In this document: positions 10,381 through 19,221 of the stretch, piece after piece
Layout: each line of letters starts with the position of its first letter
How positions within the stretch are numbered: the stretch's first letter is position 1
Source: Sinosporangium album
Lineage (GTDB): Bacteria; Actinomycetota; Actinomycetes; Streptosporangiales; Streptosporangiaceae
Direction of reading: 5' to 3'
NCBI RefSeq assembly: GCF_900100605.1
Contig: NZ_FNCN01000023.1
Span: 1 to 64,000 of the forward strand
DNA: 64,000 bases
Notes under the pieces: model-generated
What the model was told of the DNA's origin: nothing
What the model saw: only the letters and a program-made list of their open reading frames with translations
The model's database searches: none
Translations under genes and position numbers: made by a program

Positions 10381-10548
10381 AACCCCACAGACTACCGATT
10401 TGGCGAACTGCAAGATGTCAGGCTCATCTTGAAAGCGCATGTAAGGCGAACGTAAGGATTGCTGCAAGAAGCCCGAGTTACCAAGGATGCAACAAACCCG
10501 GGGGGATCCGGCACAACGCCGGTCCAGGGGGCGAAGAGGAGAAGTGAC

Positions 10549-11052
10549 ATGAAGCGCACCCGCAGCATCCTGGCCATCATCGCAACCACCGCAGCCGTCG
10601 GCACCCTGGCCTTCACGGGCCCGGCGAGCGCCGACACCACCGACACCGCCCGCGCCGCCTCGTCCGCGAACAGCGTCGACTACTGGGGCTCGTACTACTC
10701 CGCCAACTTCAAGGCCAAGGCCAACGGCACCGTCAAGGTCGACTGGGACGAGGAGGACGAGTCCAACAGCGTCCGGGTCAAGGGCAAGCTGTACGACCTC
10801 GACCACCGCACCTACTCGCGCGGCGGCAAGTGCGCCTACATCCGCTTCCAGACCCACGGCCTCGGCGACGACGGCGCCTGGACCAACCGCAAGGTCTACA
10901 AGCACTGTGGAGCCGGCAGCGCCAAGAGCTTCACCTTCTGGAACTACGACGTCGACGCGGTGCGCGCCAAGGTCTGCCAGATCGGCCTCCACAGCGCGAC
11001 GCCGATCAAGTGCGGCTCCTGGAAGTACCTCTACAGCGCCGACGACGAGTGA
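10549..11052 (+). CDS. Secreted small protein of unknown function
   Basis: 167 residues with a clear Sec signal (MKRTRSILAIIATTAAVGTL, cleavage likely after TGPASA). The mature part is ~135 residues, rich in Lys, Asp, Tyr and Trp, with four Cys (GGKCAYI, YKHCGAG, AKVCQIG, IKCGSW) that could form two disulfides. No enzyme motif seen; the alternating beta-strand pattern suggests a compact extracellular beta domain. The ATG has GAGGAGAAG 5-10 bases upstream. It is followed by a strong terminator, so monocistronic. I do not recognise a family. Confidence 0.8.
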   Translation: MKRTRSILAIIATTAAVGTLAFTGPASADTTDTARAASSANSVDYWGSYYSANFKAKANGTVKVDWDEEDESNSVRVKGKLYDLDHRTYSRGGKCAYIRFQTHGLGDDGAWTNRKVYKHCGAGSAKSFTFWNYDVDAVRAKVCQIGLHSATPIKCGSWKYLYSADDE

Positions 11053-11162
11053 TCGTCCCTCCCCTGGAGAGCCTGCTGGAGAGCCTGCCGACGGCCCACT
11101 GAAGAGCCCACCGGAGGGTGAGGGCCCGTGAGAGGGCCCTTGCAGGTCCGCTAGAAGAATCC

Positions 11163-11192
11163 ATGGTTCGTCCCGGCACCGGGACGAACCAT
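11163..11192. terminator. Bidirectional intrinsic terminator
   Basis: Perfect 14-bp stem (ATGGTTCGTCCCGG and its complement) with a 2-base gap, followed by CTTCTTTTCC on the + strand. It sits between two convergent genes, 110 bases past the secreted-protein stop and 24 bases past the coaX stop. Confidence 0.85.
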
Positions 11193-11215
11193 CTTCTTTT
11201 CCAGCTTCTCCCCGG

Positions 11216-12004
11216 CTACGGCTTGTTGCGGTTGTAGATCAACCTCAGGCCGATCAGCGTCAACCACGGCTCGTGCACGTCGATCGAACGCGCCTCCCCG
11301 ACCACGAGCGCCGCGTGGCCGCCGGTCGCCACGACGGTCACCTCGTCGGGGTCGTCGGCCAGTTCGGCCGCCATGCGCTCCACAATGCCGTCCACCTGGC
11401 CGGCGAAGCCGTAGATGATGCCGGCCTGGAGGGCCTCAACGGTGTTCTTGGCGATCACGGAGCGCGGCCTGACGAGCTCCACCTTGTGGAGCTGCGCTCC
11501 CGCCGCGGCCAGGGCGTCGACGGAGATCTCGATGCCCGGCGCGGTCACCGCGCCCACGTATTCGCCCTTGGCCGAGACCGCGTCGAACGACGTGGCGGTG
11601 CCGAAGTCCACGATGACGCACGGCCCGCCGTACAGGTGGATGGCGGCGAGCGCGTTGACGATGCGGTCGCTGCCGACCTCCTTGGGATTGTCCATGCGCA
11701 CCGGCACACCCGTGCGCACCCCCGGCTCTACGATCACCGCGGAGACGTCGCCGTAGTAGCGGCGGCACATCTCACGCATCTCATTGAGCACGGACGGCAC
11801 GGTCGAGCAGAGGGCGATGCCGCCGATGTCCGCGTTCTTGAGCAGTGGAGACTGCGCCAGAAGCCCTTGGAGCACGACCGCGATCTCATCGGCGGTGCGT
11901 CGGGGATCGGTGGCGAGCCGCCAATGCTCGATGACCTCGTCACCGTCGAACAGGCCGAGGACGGTGTGGGTGTTCCCAACATCGATCGCTAGAAGAAGTG
12001 ACAC
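11216..12004 (-). CDS. coaX: Type III pantothenate kinase
   Basis: Phosphorylates pantothenate, the first step from vitamin B5 to coenzyme A. 262 residues with the ASKHA-fold signatures of CoaX: phosphate loop LLLAIDVGNTHTVLGLFDG, GSDRIVNALAA carrying the catalytic Asp, and VIVDFGTATSFDAV. Starts at GTG. It is the last gene of a leftward run whose upstream members make pantoate-derived and aspartate-derived cofactors, a sensible setting. A stem-loop behind the nadB-nadC gene intervenes, so it may also have its own promoter. Confidence 0.95.
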   Translation of the reverse strand: MSLLLAIDVGNTHTVLGLFDGDEVIEHWRLATDPRRTADEIAVVLQGLLAQSPLLKNADIGGIALCSTVPSVLNEMREMCRRYYGDVSAVIVEPGVRTGVPVRMDNPKEVGSDRIVNALAAIHLYGGPCVIVDFGTATSFDAVSAKGEYVGAVTAPGIEISVDALAAAGAQLHKVELVRPRSVIAKNTVEALQAGIIYGFAGQVDGIVERMAAELADDPDEVTVVATGGHAALVVGEARSIDVHEPWLTLIGLRLIYNRNKP

Positions 12005-12163
12005 ACTTTTCCTATCTAGGGCAAGCCAACCATGACCTCGACGCCATATGCGCGATGAGCTTCGGAAGACAGATTAGGCAGATCGCGGAGGGGCCGAAAG
12101 CCTCACCCCGTGGTCGTTCCGCGACCGCCCGTGTCCTCCCCGTCCACGCGCCCCAAGCGCCCT

Positions 12164-12198
12164 GCCGTACGGCTGCCGCCGGGCGGGAGCCGTACGGC
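12164..12198 (-). terminator. GCCGTACGGC stem-loop behind nadBC
   Basis: Perfect 11-bp arms (GCCGTACGGCT and its complement) with a 13-base loop, starting ten bases past the nadBC stop. No T-run, so termination or mRNA 3-prime protection are both possible. Confidence 0.55.
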
Positions 12199-12207
12199 CG
12201 GCGGATG

Positions 12208-14742
12208 TCACCCCTCCCGGAGGTCGAGCGCGATGTCCAGGGCGGGAGCCGAGTGCGTGAGGGCGCCCACGGCGAGGTAGTCGACGCCGGTCAGCGCCAC
12301 CTCCCGCGCCATGTCGAGGGTCAGCCCACCGCTCGCCTCCAGCTTGGCCCGGCCCTGGTTGAGCTGTACGGCGCGGGCCATGTCGTCGAGCGTGAAGTTG
12401 TCGAGGAGGATCTCGTCGGCGCCCTCGGCGAGCGCGACCTCGAACTGGTCGAGCCGGTCGACCTCCACCTCGACGGGCAGGTCCGGGTAGGCCCGGCGTA
12501 CCGCGCGGTACGCCTCCGCCACCCCGCCGGCGGCGACCACGTGGTTGTCCTTGATCAGGGCCGCGTCGGAGAGCGACATGCGGTGGTTGGCCCCGCCCCC
12601 GGCGCGCACTGCGTATTTCTCCAGGGCGCGGAGTCCCGCATGGGTTTTACGGCTGTCGCGCACCCGCGCGTCCGTGCCCGACAGGGCGGTGACCCACCGG
12701 GCGGTGAGGGTGGCGATGCCGGACAGGTGGGTGAGCAGGTTGAGGGCGGTGCGCTCGGCGGTGAGCAGGTCGCGGGCCGGCCCTGTGACGGTCATGAGGA
12801 TGTCGCCGCGTTCCACCTGTTCGCCGTCCTTGACGTGCCGTTCGGCGGTGAGGCGGCCGTGGGAGGAGTACGCGAACAGCCCTTCGGCGAGCGCGAGGCC
12901 GGCGACGACGCCGGAGGCCCGGGCCACGACGTCGGCGACGGCGACGGCGTCCTCGGCGATGGTGGCGGCGCTGGTGACGTCGCCGTCGGCCCAGACGTCC
13001 TCTCTCAGCGCCGCGTCGTAGACGGCGGTGACGGCGTCCGGGGAGAGGCCGGCGGCGACCAGGTCGGCCTGCACCCGCTCCGGCAGGACGGTGCTCCGGT
13101 CGTCGCTGCGCACATATTCCATGGTCAGTCCCTCCTCGGTCAGGGAAACGTCGAGGTGGCCTCGCCACCGGACGTTGTCGCGCTCGCGGTAGTCCTCCCG
13201 CCAGTGTGAGCCGCGCGTCTCCTCGCGGGCGCCGGCGGCGGCCGCGAGGACGGTGGCCACGGTGAGCAGGTTGCTCGCCTCCCACGACTCGGTGCGCGGC
13301 TCCACCGCGACGGGCGTCCATCGGGCGCCCACCAGGGCCGCGCGGACCTCGGACAGGCTCTGGCCGCTGCGCAGCACGCCGGCGCCGCGGCTCATGTGGG
13401 CCTGGACGCGCGGTCGCGTGCGCGGGTCGACCAGGGAGGAGGGCCGCTCGTCGGGGGCCGGGTCGCCGGGGCCGCGCCGTACGGCAGCGATGTCGGCGGC
13501 GATGCGGTCGGCGAAGACGAGCCCTTCGAGCAGCGAGTTGGAGGCCAGGCGGTTGGCGCCGTGGACCCCGGTGCAGGCGACTTCGCCGCAGGCGTAGAGG
13601 CCGGGGACGCTGGTGCGGCCGTGGAGGTCGGTGCGCACTCCCCCGCTGGCGTAGTGCGCGGCGGGGGCGACGGGGATCGGCTCGGTGGCCGGGTCGATGC
13701 CGTGTTCGCGGCACACCGCGTGGATCGTGGGGAACCGGCTGCGCCATTTGGCCTCGCCGAAGTGGCGTCCGTCGAGGTAGACGTGCTCGGCGCCGGTCTC
13801 GTGCATGCGGCGGGTGATGGCCTTGGCGACGATGTCGCGGGGGGCGAGGTCGGCGAGTTCGTGGACGCCGGCCATGAAGCGCTCGCCGTGCGAGTCGATG
13901 AGCACCGCGCCTTCGCCGCGCACGGCCTCGCTGATGAGGGGCTGCTGGCCGGTCGCGTCCTGGCCGAGCCAGAGCACCGTCGGGTGGAACTGCACGAACT
14001 CCAGGTCGCGCACGACCGCGCCGGCGCGCAGCGCCAGCGCCACCCCGTCGCCCGTCGAGACGGCGGGGTTGGTGGTGGCGGCGTAGACCTGGCCCATGCC
14101 TCCGGTGGCGAGCACGACCGCGCCGGCTCTGACCGCGCCCACGCCGTCCTCGGAGCCCTCGCCCATGACGTGCAGCGTGATTCCGCAGGCGGTTCCGGAG
14201 GAGTCCTTGAGCAGGTCGAGCACGAGCGCGTGCTCGATGATGCGGATCCGGGGCTCGGCCTGCGCGGCCTCGATCAGCGCGCGCTGCACCTCCGCGCCCG
14301 TCGCGTCGCCGCCCGCGTGCACGATGCGGTCGCGCCGGTGCCCGCCCTCCCGGGTGAGTTGGAGTTCGCCGCGCTCGTCGCGGTCGAAGCGGGCGCCGCG
14401 GTCGATCAGGCGCCGGAGCGCGTCCGGCCCCTCGGTGACGAGCACCCGGACGGCCTCTTCATCGCACAGGTCCGCGCCGGCCGTCATCGTGTCGGACAGG
14501 TGCTCGCCGGGGGTGTCGCCCGGGTCGAGCACCGCGGCGATGCCGCCCTGGGCCCAGCGGGTGGACCCGGCGCAGAGCTCGTCTTTGGTGACGACGAGCA
14601 CGTCGGCGTCGGGCACCAGTTCGGCGTACCGCAGGGCCACCGTGAGCCCGGCGATCCCCGACCCCACGACCACGATCTCGGCTGAAACGGTCCAGCCGGG
14701 AGGCTGTGCGGTGAGGCGTAGGGGGAGGGTCGGTGCACTCAT
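12208..14742 (-). CDS. nadBC: L-aspartate oxidase fused to nicotinate-nucleotide pyrophosphorylase (NadB-NadC)
   Basis: One uninterrupted 844-residue frame. Residues ~20-535 are L-aspartate oxidase: FAD-binding GSGIAGL (27-33), RWAQGGIAAV, the flavoprotein HPT and GANRLASNSLLEGLVF regions; product iminoaspartate. Residues ~541-844 are quinolinate phosphoribosyltransferase: KTHAGLRALEKYAVRAGGG, NHRMSLSDAALIKDNH, and EILLDNF. These are steps 1 and 3 of de novo NAD synthesis; nadA is not in the window. ATG start has AAGGAG six bases upstream. Within the frame, codon 541 is ATG preceded by GGAGG at proper spacing (start at 13122), so a free 304-residue NadC could also be made. Usually these are two adjacent genes. 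Confidence 0.9.
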   Translation of the reverse strand: MSAPTLPLRLTAQPPGWTVSAEIVVVGSGIAGLTVALRYAELVPDADVLVVTKDELCAGSTRWAQGGIAAVLDPGDTPGEHLSDTMTAGADLCDEEAVRVLVTEGPDALRRLIDRGARFDRDERGELQLTREGGHRRDRIVHAGGDATGAEVQRALIEAAQAEPRIRIIEHALVLDLLKDSSGTACGITLHVMGEGSEDGVGAVRAGAVVLATGGMGQVYAATTNPAVSTGDGVALALRAGAVVRDLEFVQFHPTVLWLGQDATGQQPLISEAVRGEGAVLIDSHGERFMAGVHELADLAPRDIVAKAITRRMHETGAEHVYLDGRHFGEAKWRSRFPTIHAVCREHGIDPATEPIPVAPAAHYASGGVRTDLHGRTSVPGLYACGEVACTGVHGANRLASNSLLEGLVFADRIAADIAAVRRGPGDPAPDERPSSLVDPRTRPRVQAHMSRGAGVLRSGQSLSEVRAALVGARWTPVAVEPRTESWEASNLLTVATVLAAAAGAREETRGSHWREDYRERDNVRWRGHLDVSLTEEGLTMEYVRSDDRSTVLPERVQADLVAAGLSPDAVTAVYDAALREDVWADGDVTSAATIAEDAVAVADVVARASGVVAGLALAEGLFAYSSHGRLTAERHVKDGEQVERGDILMTVTGPARDLLTAERTALNLLTHLSGIATLTARWVTALSGTDARVRDSRKTHAGLRALEKYAVRAGGGANHRMSLSDAALIKDNHVVAAGGVAEAYRAVRRAYPDLPVEVEVDRLDQFEVALAEGADEILLDNFTLDDMARAVQLNQGRAKLEASGGLTLDMAREVALTGVDYLAVGALTHSAPALDIALDLREG
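13120..13140 (-). promoter_or_regulatory. Internal ribosome site and ATG for NadC inside nadBC
   Basis: On the coding strand GAGGAGGGACTGACCATGG: a strong Shine-Dalgarno run about seven bases before an in-frame ATG exactly at the NadB/NadC junction. This looks like the ancestral nadC start, kept after the nadB stop codon was lost. Confidence 0.6.
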
Positions 14743-14830
14743 CGGGTCTCCTTGGGCCTGACATGGTTCCCGGGCACTATTTCGTCAATATGACGATAAC
14801 GGCAGGCGTGAGCTCGCCGTACCGCGGGGT

Positions 14831-14856
14831 GCCGGTACGGCGTGAGCCGTACCGGC
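14831..14856 (-). terminator. GCCGGTACGGC stem-loop behind panD
   Basis: Perfect 11-bp stem with a GTGA loop, 22 bases past the panD stop and 88 bases before nadBC. May separate the pan genes from nadBC or protect the panD 3-prime end. Confidence 0.55.
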
Positions 14857-14878
14857 GGCGTTCCAGCGGAAAGCGAGA

Positions 14879-15292
14879 TCAAGCGATGAGATCGCCCGGG
14901 ATCTCCGTCGAATTCGGAACGGGCTGCGCCAAGTCATGCCCGAGCGCGACGATGCGGTTGTTCTCGTCGACGTGCACGACGCGCGGGGTGAAGGAACGGG
15001 CTTCGGCGGCGTCCATCTGCCCGTAGGCGATGATGATCACCAGGTCGCCGGTGTGTACGAGCCGGGCGGCGGCGCCGTTGATGCCGATGACGCCCGAGCC
15101 GCGCGGCCCGGCGATGGTGTAGGTCACCAGACGGGCGCCGTTGTCGATGTCCACCACGTGGACCTGTTCGCCGGGAAGCAGCCCGGCGGCGTCCATGAGG
15201 TCCTCGTCGATGGTCAGCGATCCCACGTAGTGCAGGTCGGCCTGGGTGACGACGGCCCTGTGGATCTTCGAGGTGAGCATGGTCCTGAGCAT
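14879..15292 (-). CDS. panD: Aspartate 1-decarboxylase
   Basis: Makes beta-alanine from aspartate for pantothenate. 137 residues starting [20 protein letters not shown], the standard PanD opening. Self-cleavage occurs at the conserved Gly-Ser of YVGSLTID to give the pyruvoyl cofactor; that pair is present. The C-terminus is a little longer than in E. coli. Starts at the first ATG that matches the family, with AGAGGCAG upstream. Follows panC by 83 bases on the same strand, so co-transcription is likely. Confidence 0.96.
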   Translation of the reverse strand: MLRTMLTSKIHRAVVTQADLHYVGSLTIDEDLMDAAGLLPGEQVHVVDIDNGARLVTYTIAGPRGSGVIGINGAAARLVHTGDLVIIIAYGQMDAAEARSFTPRVVHVDENNRIVALGHDLAQPVPNSTEIPGDLIA

Positions 15293-15375
15293 GCGATGTC
15301 TGCCTCTCTGCGGTCGCGCCGCGCCGCGCGCGTGCACGCCGTGGTGGGGGACGGTCGGACTTCGGAAGGGCGGGA

Positions 15376-16272
15376 TCAGGAGTCGGCTTGGGAGGGGTGG
15401 CCCGGGGAGACGGTGATGTCGCCGATGTTGTCGATGAGTCGCGTCGCGCCGACCCGCGCGGCGACCGCGAGCAGGGCCTGCCCCTGGTGCGAGGGCCCCA
15501 CTTCGGTGAAGGTCGCCGGATCGACCAGCACAAGATAGTCGACCGCGAGGGGCGGCTCGGCTGTGCGGGCCTCCTCCAGGACGGCACGGGCCCCGCCGAG
15601 CACCTCCCCCGCGCCGGCCCCGGCCTCGGCGAGCCGCGCGCCCTCGCGCAGAGCTCGGGAGAGCGCGAGCGCGGTGACCCGCTCCTGCGGGGCGAGGTAG
15701 CGGTTGCGGCTGGACAGGGCCAGCCCGTCCGGTTCGCGGACGGTGGGCGCCCCGACGATCTCGACGGGCACGTCGAGGTCGGCCACCATGCGCCGGATCA
15801 GCGCGAGCTGCTGCGCGTCCTTCTGTCCGAACACCGCGATATCCGGACGCACAAGGTTGAACAACTTCAGGACAACCGTGAGTACGCCCTCGAAGTGTCC
15901 GGGCCGGAACTCGCCTTCGACGACCGTGCCCATGCCGCCCGCCGAGACGGAGACCTGCCGGTCGGGGAGGTACATGGCCGCGGGGTCGGGGGTGAAGACC
16001 GCGACGACGCCCTCGGCCTCGCAGGCGGCGAGGTCGGCGGCGAGTGTGCGCGGATAGCGGGAGAAGTCCTCCCCCGGCCCGAACTGCAGGGGGTTGACGA
16101 AGATGCTCACCACGACGTGGTCGGCTCGTTGGCGAGCGAGCCGGATGAGGGAGCGGTGTCCCTCGTGCAGCGCGCCCATGGTGGGGACGAGCGCGATCGT
16201 CGCCTCTCCCCGCGTGGCGCCCAGTGTCTCGCGGACGGCGGTCAGCCCCGCCCGGTCCTCGACAACGATCAT
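15376..16272 (-). CDS. panC: Pantothenate synthetase
   Basis: Condenses pantoate and beta-alanine with ATP. 298 residues with the nucleotidyltransferase signatures [15 protein letters not shown] (HIGH-like) and [15 protein letters not shown], and ALSSRNRYL (KMSKS-like). The ATG at the start overlaps the TGA of the upstream DUF2520 gene (ATGA), which indicates translational coupling. A TTG two codons earlier is less likely. Confidence 0.96.
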   Translation of the reverse strand: MIVVEDRAGLTAVRETLGATRGEATIALVPTMGALHEGHRSLIRLARQRADHVVVSIFVNPLQFGPGEDFSRYPRTLAADLAACEAEGVVAVFTPDPAAMYLPDRQVSVSAGGMGTVVEGEFRPGHFEGVLTVVLKLFNLVRPDIAVFGQKDAQQLALIRRMVADLDVPVEIVGAPTVREPDGLALSSRNRYLAPQERVTALALSRALREGARLAEAGAGAGEVLGGARAVLEEARTAEPPLAVDYLVLVDPATFTEVGPSHQGQALLAVAARVGATRLIDNIGDITVSPGHPSQADS

Positions 16273-17159
16273 GTCCAAATGTTCCCTCCCAGTGCGTCGA
16301 GCAGCCGTTCGGCGGCCTCGGGCTTGAGCAGTCCGGCGGCCAGCGCCCGGTCGGCGGTGAGCCTGGCGAGCGCCACGTAGGCGTCCGCGGCCTCGGGAGC
16401 CGCGAGGATCAGCGCGTCCACGTGCTTGCGCACGGTGCCGGCGTCGCCCCGCACCACGGGACCGGTCAGCCCGGCGATGCCGAGGCGCAGCACGTTGTCA
16501 AGCGCGGCGCCGAGCAGCGGGCCGAGCATGCGGCCGGGGTTGTCGACGCCGATGGTACGGAGGAGCTCCGAGGATTCGGCGATGAGCGTGACCATGTGGT
16601 TGGCGGCCCCGGCGATCGCCGCGTGGTAGAGCGCCCGGTCGGCCTCGGCCACCCAGACGGGCTCTCCCCCCATCTCGATGACGAGGGCCTCGGCCACGGG
16701 CCTGAACTGCTCGGAGGCGGTCACTCCGAACGAGCACCCGGTGAGGCGGCGCACGTCGTCGTCGCGGCCGGTGAAGGTCATCACCGGGTGCAGCGCGAGG
16801 GGGATGGCGCCGGCGCGGACGGCCGGTTCGAGCACGGCCAGGCCGTACGCGCCGCTGGTGTGGACCAGCAGCTTGCCTCTGAGGCCGGCCCCGGTCGCCG
16901 CGAGCCCGGCGGCGAGGCCGGGGAGCGCGTCGTCGGGGACGGTGAGAAGCACCAGTTCGGATCGGCGCACCACCTCCTCGGCGGTGGTCGGCGTGAGGCC
17001 GAGCCGTTCGACCGCTCTGCGGTGCGAACCGTCGGAGACCCCACTGGCGGCCACGACCCGATGGCCCGCCTGTGCCAGGGCGGCTCCCAGAACGGAACCG
17101 ACCTTTCCTGCCCCCAGCACGCCGACGGCCAGCCGTGCCGGGCGATCACCTGCGTCCAT
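16269..17159 (-). CDS. Rossmann-fold DUF2520 protein, candidate ketopantoate reductase
   Basis: 296 residues. N-terminal Rossmann domain with [16 protein letters not shown] (GxGxxG at ~14-19) and [15 protein letters not shown], followed by a helical DUF2520-type C-terminal domain ([18 protein letters not shown]). The architecture is that of 6-phosphogluconate-dehydrogenase-like and ketopantoate reductases. It overlaps panC by four bases, and no panE-type gene is visible here, so NAD(P)H reduction of ketopantoate is a reasonable inference from context. No biochemical evidence can be read from sequence; other hydroxyacid substrates remain possible. Confidence 0.8.
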   Translation of the reverse strand: MDAGDRPARLAVGVLGAGKVGSVLGAALAQAGHRVVAASGVSDGSHRRAVERLGLTPTTAEEVVRRSELVLLTVPDDALPGLAAGLAATGAGLRGKLLVHTSGAYGLAVLEPAVRAGAIPLALHPVMTFTGRDDDVRRLTGCSFGVTASEQFRPVAEALVIEMGGEPVWVAEADRALYHAAIAGAANHMVTLIAESSELLRTIGVDNPGRMLGPLLGAALDNVLRLGIAGLTGPVVRGDAGTVRKHVDALILAAPEAADAYVALARLTADRALAAGLLKPEAAERLLDALGGNIWT

Positions 17160-17629
17160 GACGTCCCGTCCTGTCGACCATGGAGATCACGAGCTTCTCC
17201 ATCCCTGGGCGCCCTGGGATGCGGAGTGGTTTCCGGCCGGTTCAGGCGTCGTGATCGCACGCGACGAAGGTCGCGGGATGGGATGAAAAAGGCTCCCTGT
17301 TCCAGCAGCCCAGGGTAACGGGCGCGCTCATATGATCAACTACCCGGCTCCGCCTCTCGGCGTGGCGCGGGCTCGGGGAAAGCATGGGACAGGCTTTGAG
17401 GCCCATTGAGATAGCGACAAATGCCCCATGGGTAGCGAAACCTCATGCCCCTGGATACGCATGGGGGCCCGATGGAGAAAGGATGGGACACGGAATCATC
17501 ACGAGAGGTATGCGAACGGGCGCCGGGCCCGCACGCGGACCCGGCGCCCTTTCTTCATGCGGCCGGGTGAACACCCGAGAAGGACCGGCCGCACGACCCC
17601 TCATCAGCGCATGACGTCAGCGCCCGACG
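17160..17629. other. Intergenic region with a rightward terminator-like hairpin
   Basis: No convincing protein gene. A TATGAT hexamer near 17331, C-rich/G-rich short stems around 17420-17475, and a strong hairpin with a T-rich tail (next entry) together could delimit a ~200-base rightward transcript, but no family (6C, tmRNA, RNase P) fits clearly. Confidence 0.4.
17518..17556 (+). terminator. Intrinsic terminator without an assigned + strand gene
   Basis: Arms GGGCGCCGGG and CCCGGCGCCC around a 12-base loop, followed directly by TTTCTTC on the + strand. Both flanking genes are on the minus strand, so the transcript it ends is unassigned. Confidence 0.6.
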
Positions 17630-17866
17630 TCAGCGCCCGAAGATCGAGGCGCCACCCTTGCAGCCGGAGATGGCCACACCGAGGATCGCGATCGAGTTGC
17701 CGCACACGTTCACCGGCACGGTGATGGGCGCGAAGATCTGGTTGCCGGAGAGGATGCCGTGCCTGCCACTCGTCTTGTGGTGGTCCGCCATCGCCGCAGG
17801 GGCGGCCATGAACATCATGCCGGTCACACCGAGGGCCACAGCAGTTCTCTGAAGAGTCTTGCGCAC
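17630..17866 (-). CDS. Short chaplin (hydrophobic aerial surface protein)
   Basis: 78 residues: signal peptide (RKTLQRTAVALGVTGMMFMA, cleavage after AAMA) and a single chaplin domain DHHKTSGRHGILSGNQIFAPITVPVNVCGNSIAILGVAISGCKGGASIFGR with the two conserved Cys (VNVCGN, SGCKGG). Short chaplins are secreted and assemble into amyloid-like fibrils that lower surface tension and coat aerial hyphae. I chose the GTG start because GGAG lies five bases before it; an ATG nine codons upstream is possible. No sortase signal, so it is of the short ChpD-H type. Expression probably tied to aerial development. Confidence 0.9.
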   Translation of the reverse strand: MRKTLQRTAVALGVTGMMFMAAPAAMADHHKTSGRHGILSGNQIFAPITVPVNVCGNSIAILGVAISGCKGGASIFGR

Positions 17867-18142
17867 AACTACTCCATTTCTAACGCTTTTCACGCGGCTG
17901 GGACCGCGCTTGGTCGGACAACCGACCGCGGGGTGTCCGCACTGGGCGAAACACGCCGCACACCCCCCGTCGGCCAGGGGAGATCACCGCACCAAGCCCG
18001 CCGGGGGCCGGGCCGGTTGAGTAATCGCCCCCACACGCTCCGTAACGCTAGCGCAAATCAGCGACAATGCGTGGCAATCACATAACTCTGCGTGTCACGG
18101 TACGGCCATGCCGTCATGACCTCACCCCGCCCATCACACCGC

Positions 18143-18159
18143 TAACCTCCCTGATCATG
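18143..18159 (+). promoter_or_regulatory. Possible leaderless start of the methyltransferase gene
   Basis: TAACCT sits eight bases before the ATG and there is no Shine-Dalgarno sequence, which fits a -10 box driving a leaderless mRNA. No good -35 is visible. Confidence 0.35.
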
Positions 18160-19116
18160 TGGCTGACCTGGCGCGAGGCAACCGAGCGGGCACTCTACGG
18201 CGAGGGCGGGTTCTACCTACGCGAACGCCCATCAGGACATTTCCGCACCTCGCCCAGCGCCTCCCCCGTCTTCGCCGAGGCGCTGCTATGCGCCCTGACG
18301 AAGGTGGACACCGCGCTCGGCTCACCACCCGTCCTCGACCTGGTCGACATCGGCGCAGGCGAGGGCGGGTTGAGCGCCGCCATGCTCGCGCTGGCCCCCG
18401 AAGTGCTCCGGGCCCGGCTGCGGGTCACCGCGGTCGACCTGGCCCCCCGCCCTGAGGAACTCGCCGAGGAGATCGCCTGGGCGCCGGCGGTGCCGTACGG
18501 CGTCAGCGGGCTCGTGGTCGCCAACGAATGGCTGGACAACGTGCCCGTGGACGTCGTGGAGCAGACGGCGCGGGGGCCGAGGCTCGTCCTCGTGGACGAG
18601 CGGGGTGCCGAGCGGCTCGGACCGGCGCCGAGCGCGGACGACCTGGCCTGGCTCGCGCGCTGGTGGCCTGTCGGCCCCGTGGGCGCCCGCGCCGAGATCG
18701 GCCGTCCCCGCGATCAAGCCTGGGCCGCCGTGATCGGAGCGATGTCCCGGGGCCTCGCCATCGCGATCGACTACGCGCACAGCGCGGGCGAGCGTCCGGC
18801 GCGGGGCACGCTCATGGGCTATCGCGACGGTACGGCGGTGCCTCCCGTGCCCGACGGCTTGTGCGACATCACCGCCCACGTGGCGCTGGACGCCTGCGCC
18901 GAGGCCGGCCGGCGCGCCGGCGCGGTGTCCACCCGGCTCACCGGCCAGCGGGAGGCACTCCTGGCGCTCGGCGTCACCGGGGCCCGCCCTCCGATCGAGC
19001 AGGCCCGCACCGACCCCAGGGCCTACCTCCGCGCCCTCGCCCGGGCCTCGCAGGAAGCCGAACTGATCGACCCGGGCGGCCTCGGCGGCTTCGGATGGCT
19101 ATCCCAATGGCGCTGA
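18157..19116 (+). CDS. MidA/NDUFAF7-type SAM-dependent methyltransferase
   Basis: 319 residues. N-terminal block MWLTWREATERALYGEGGFYLRERPSGHFRTS and SAM-binding VDIGAGEGGLSAAMLAL, then LVVANEWLDNVPVD and AIDYAHS, the set typical of the DUF185/MidA family (Pfam Methyltransf_28). The human homologue NDUFAF7 dimethylates an arginine of complex I subunit NDUFS2 (NuoD). An orphan nuoD lies 4.3 kb downstream, on the same strand. The frame extends 30 codons upstream, but the chosen ATG begins at the family N-terminus. Confidence 0.82.
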   Translation: MWLTWREATERALYGEGGFYLRERPSGHFRTSPSASPVFAEALLCALTKVDTALGSPPVLDLVDIGAGEGGLSAAMLALAPEVLRARLRVTAVDLAPRPEELAEEIAWAPAVPYGVSGLVVANEWLDNVPVDVVEQTARGPRLVLVDERGAERLGPAPSADDLAWLARWWPVGPVGARAEIGRPRDQAWAAVIGAMSRGLAIAIDYAHSAGERPARGTLMGYRDGTAVPPVPDGLCDITAHVALDACAEAGRRAGAVSTRLTGQREALLALGVTGARPPIEQARTDPRAYLRALARASQEAELIDPGGLGGFGWLSQWR

Positions 19117-19221
19117 CTCCGTGTCGACTGTGCGAACCGGACAGTGAGTTCGGGGTACGGTAAAACCAGGCTATTCAGCCTTGTCAGAGAAGACCCTCGC
19201 CACCTGTCGGAGGAGTGTCCG

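Noticed and set aside
14459-14764. Alternative reading starting 22 bases upstream of nadBC
   Set aside because: It is in another frame and lacks any domain; the nadBC ATG has a good ribosome site.
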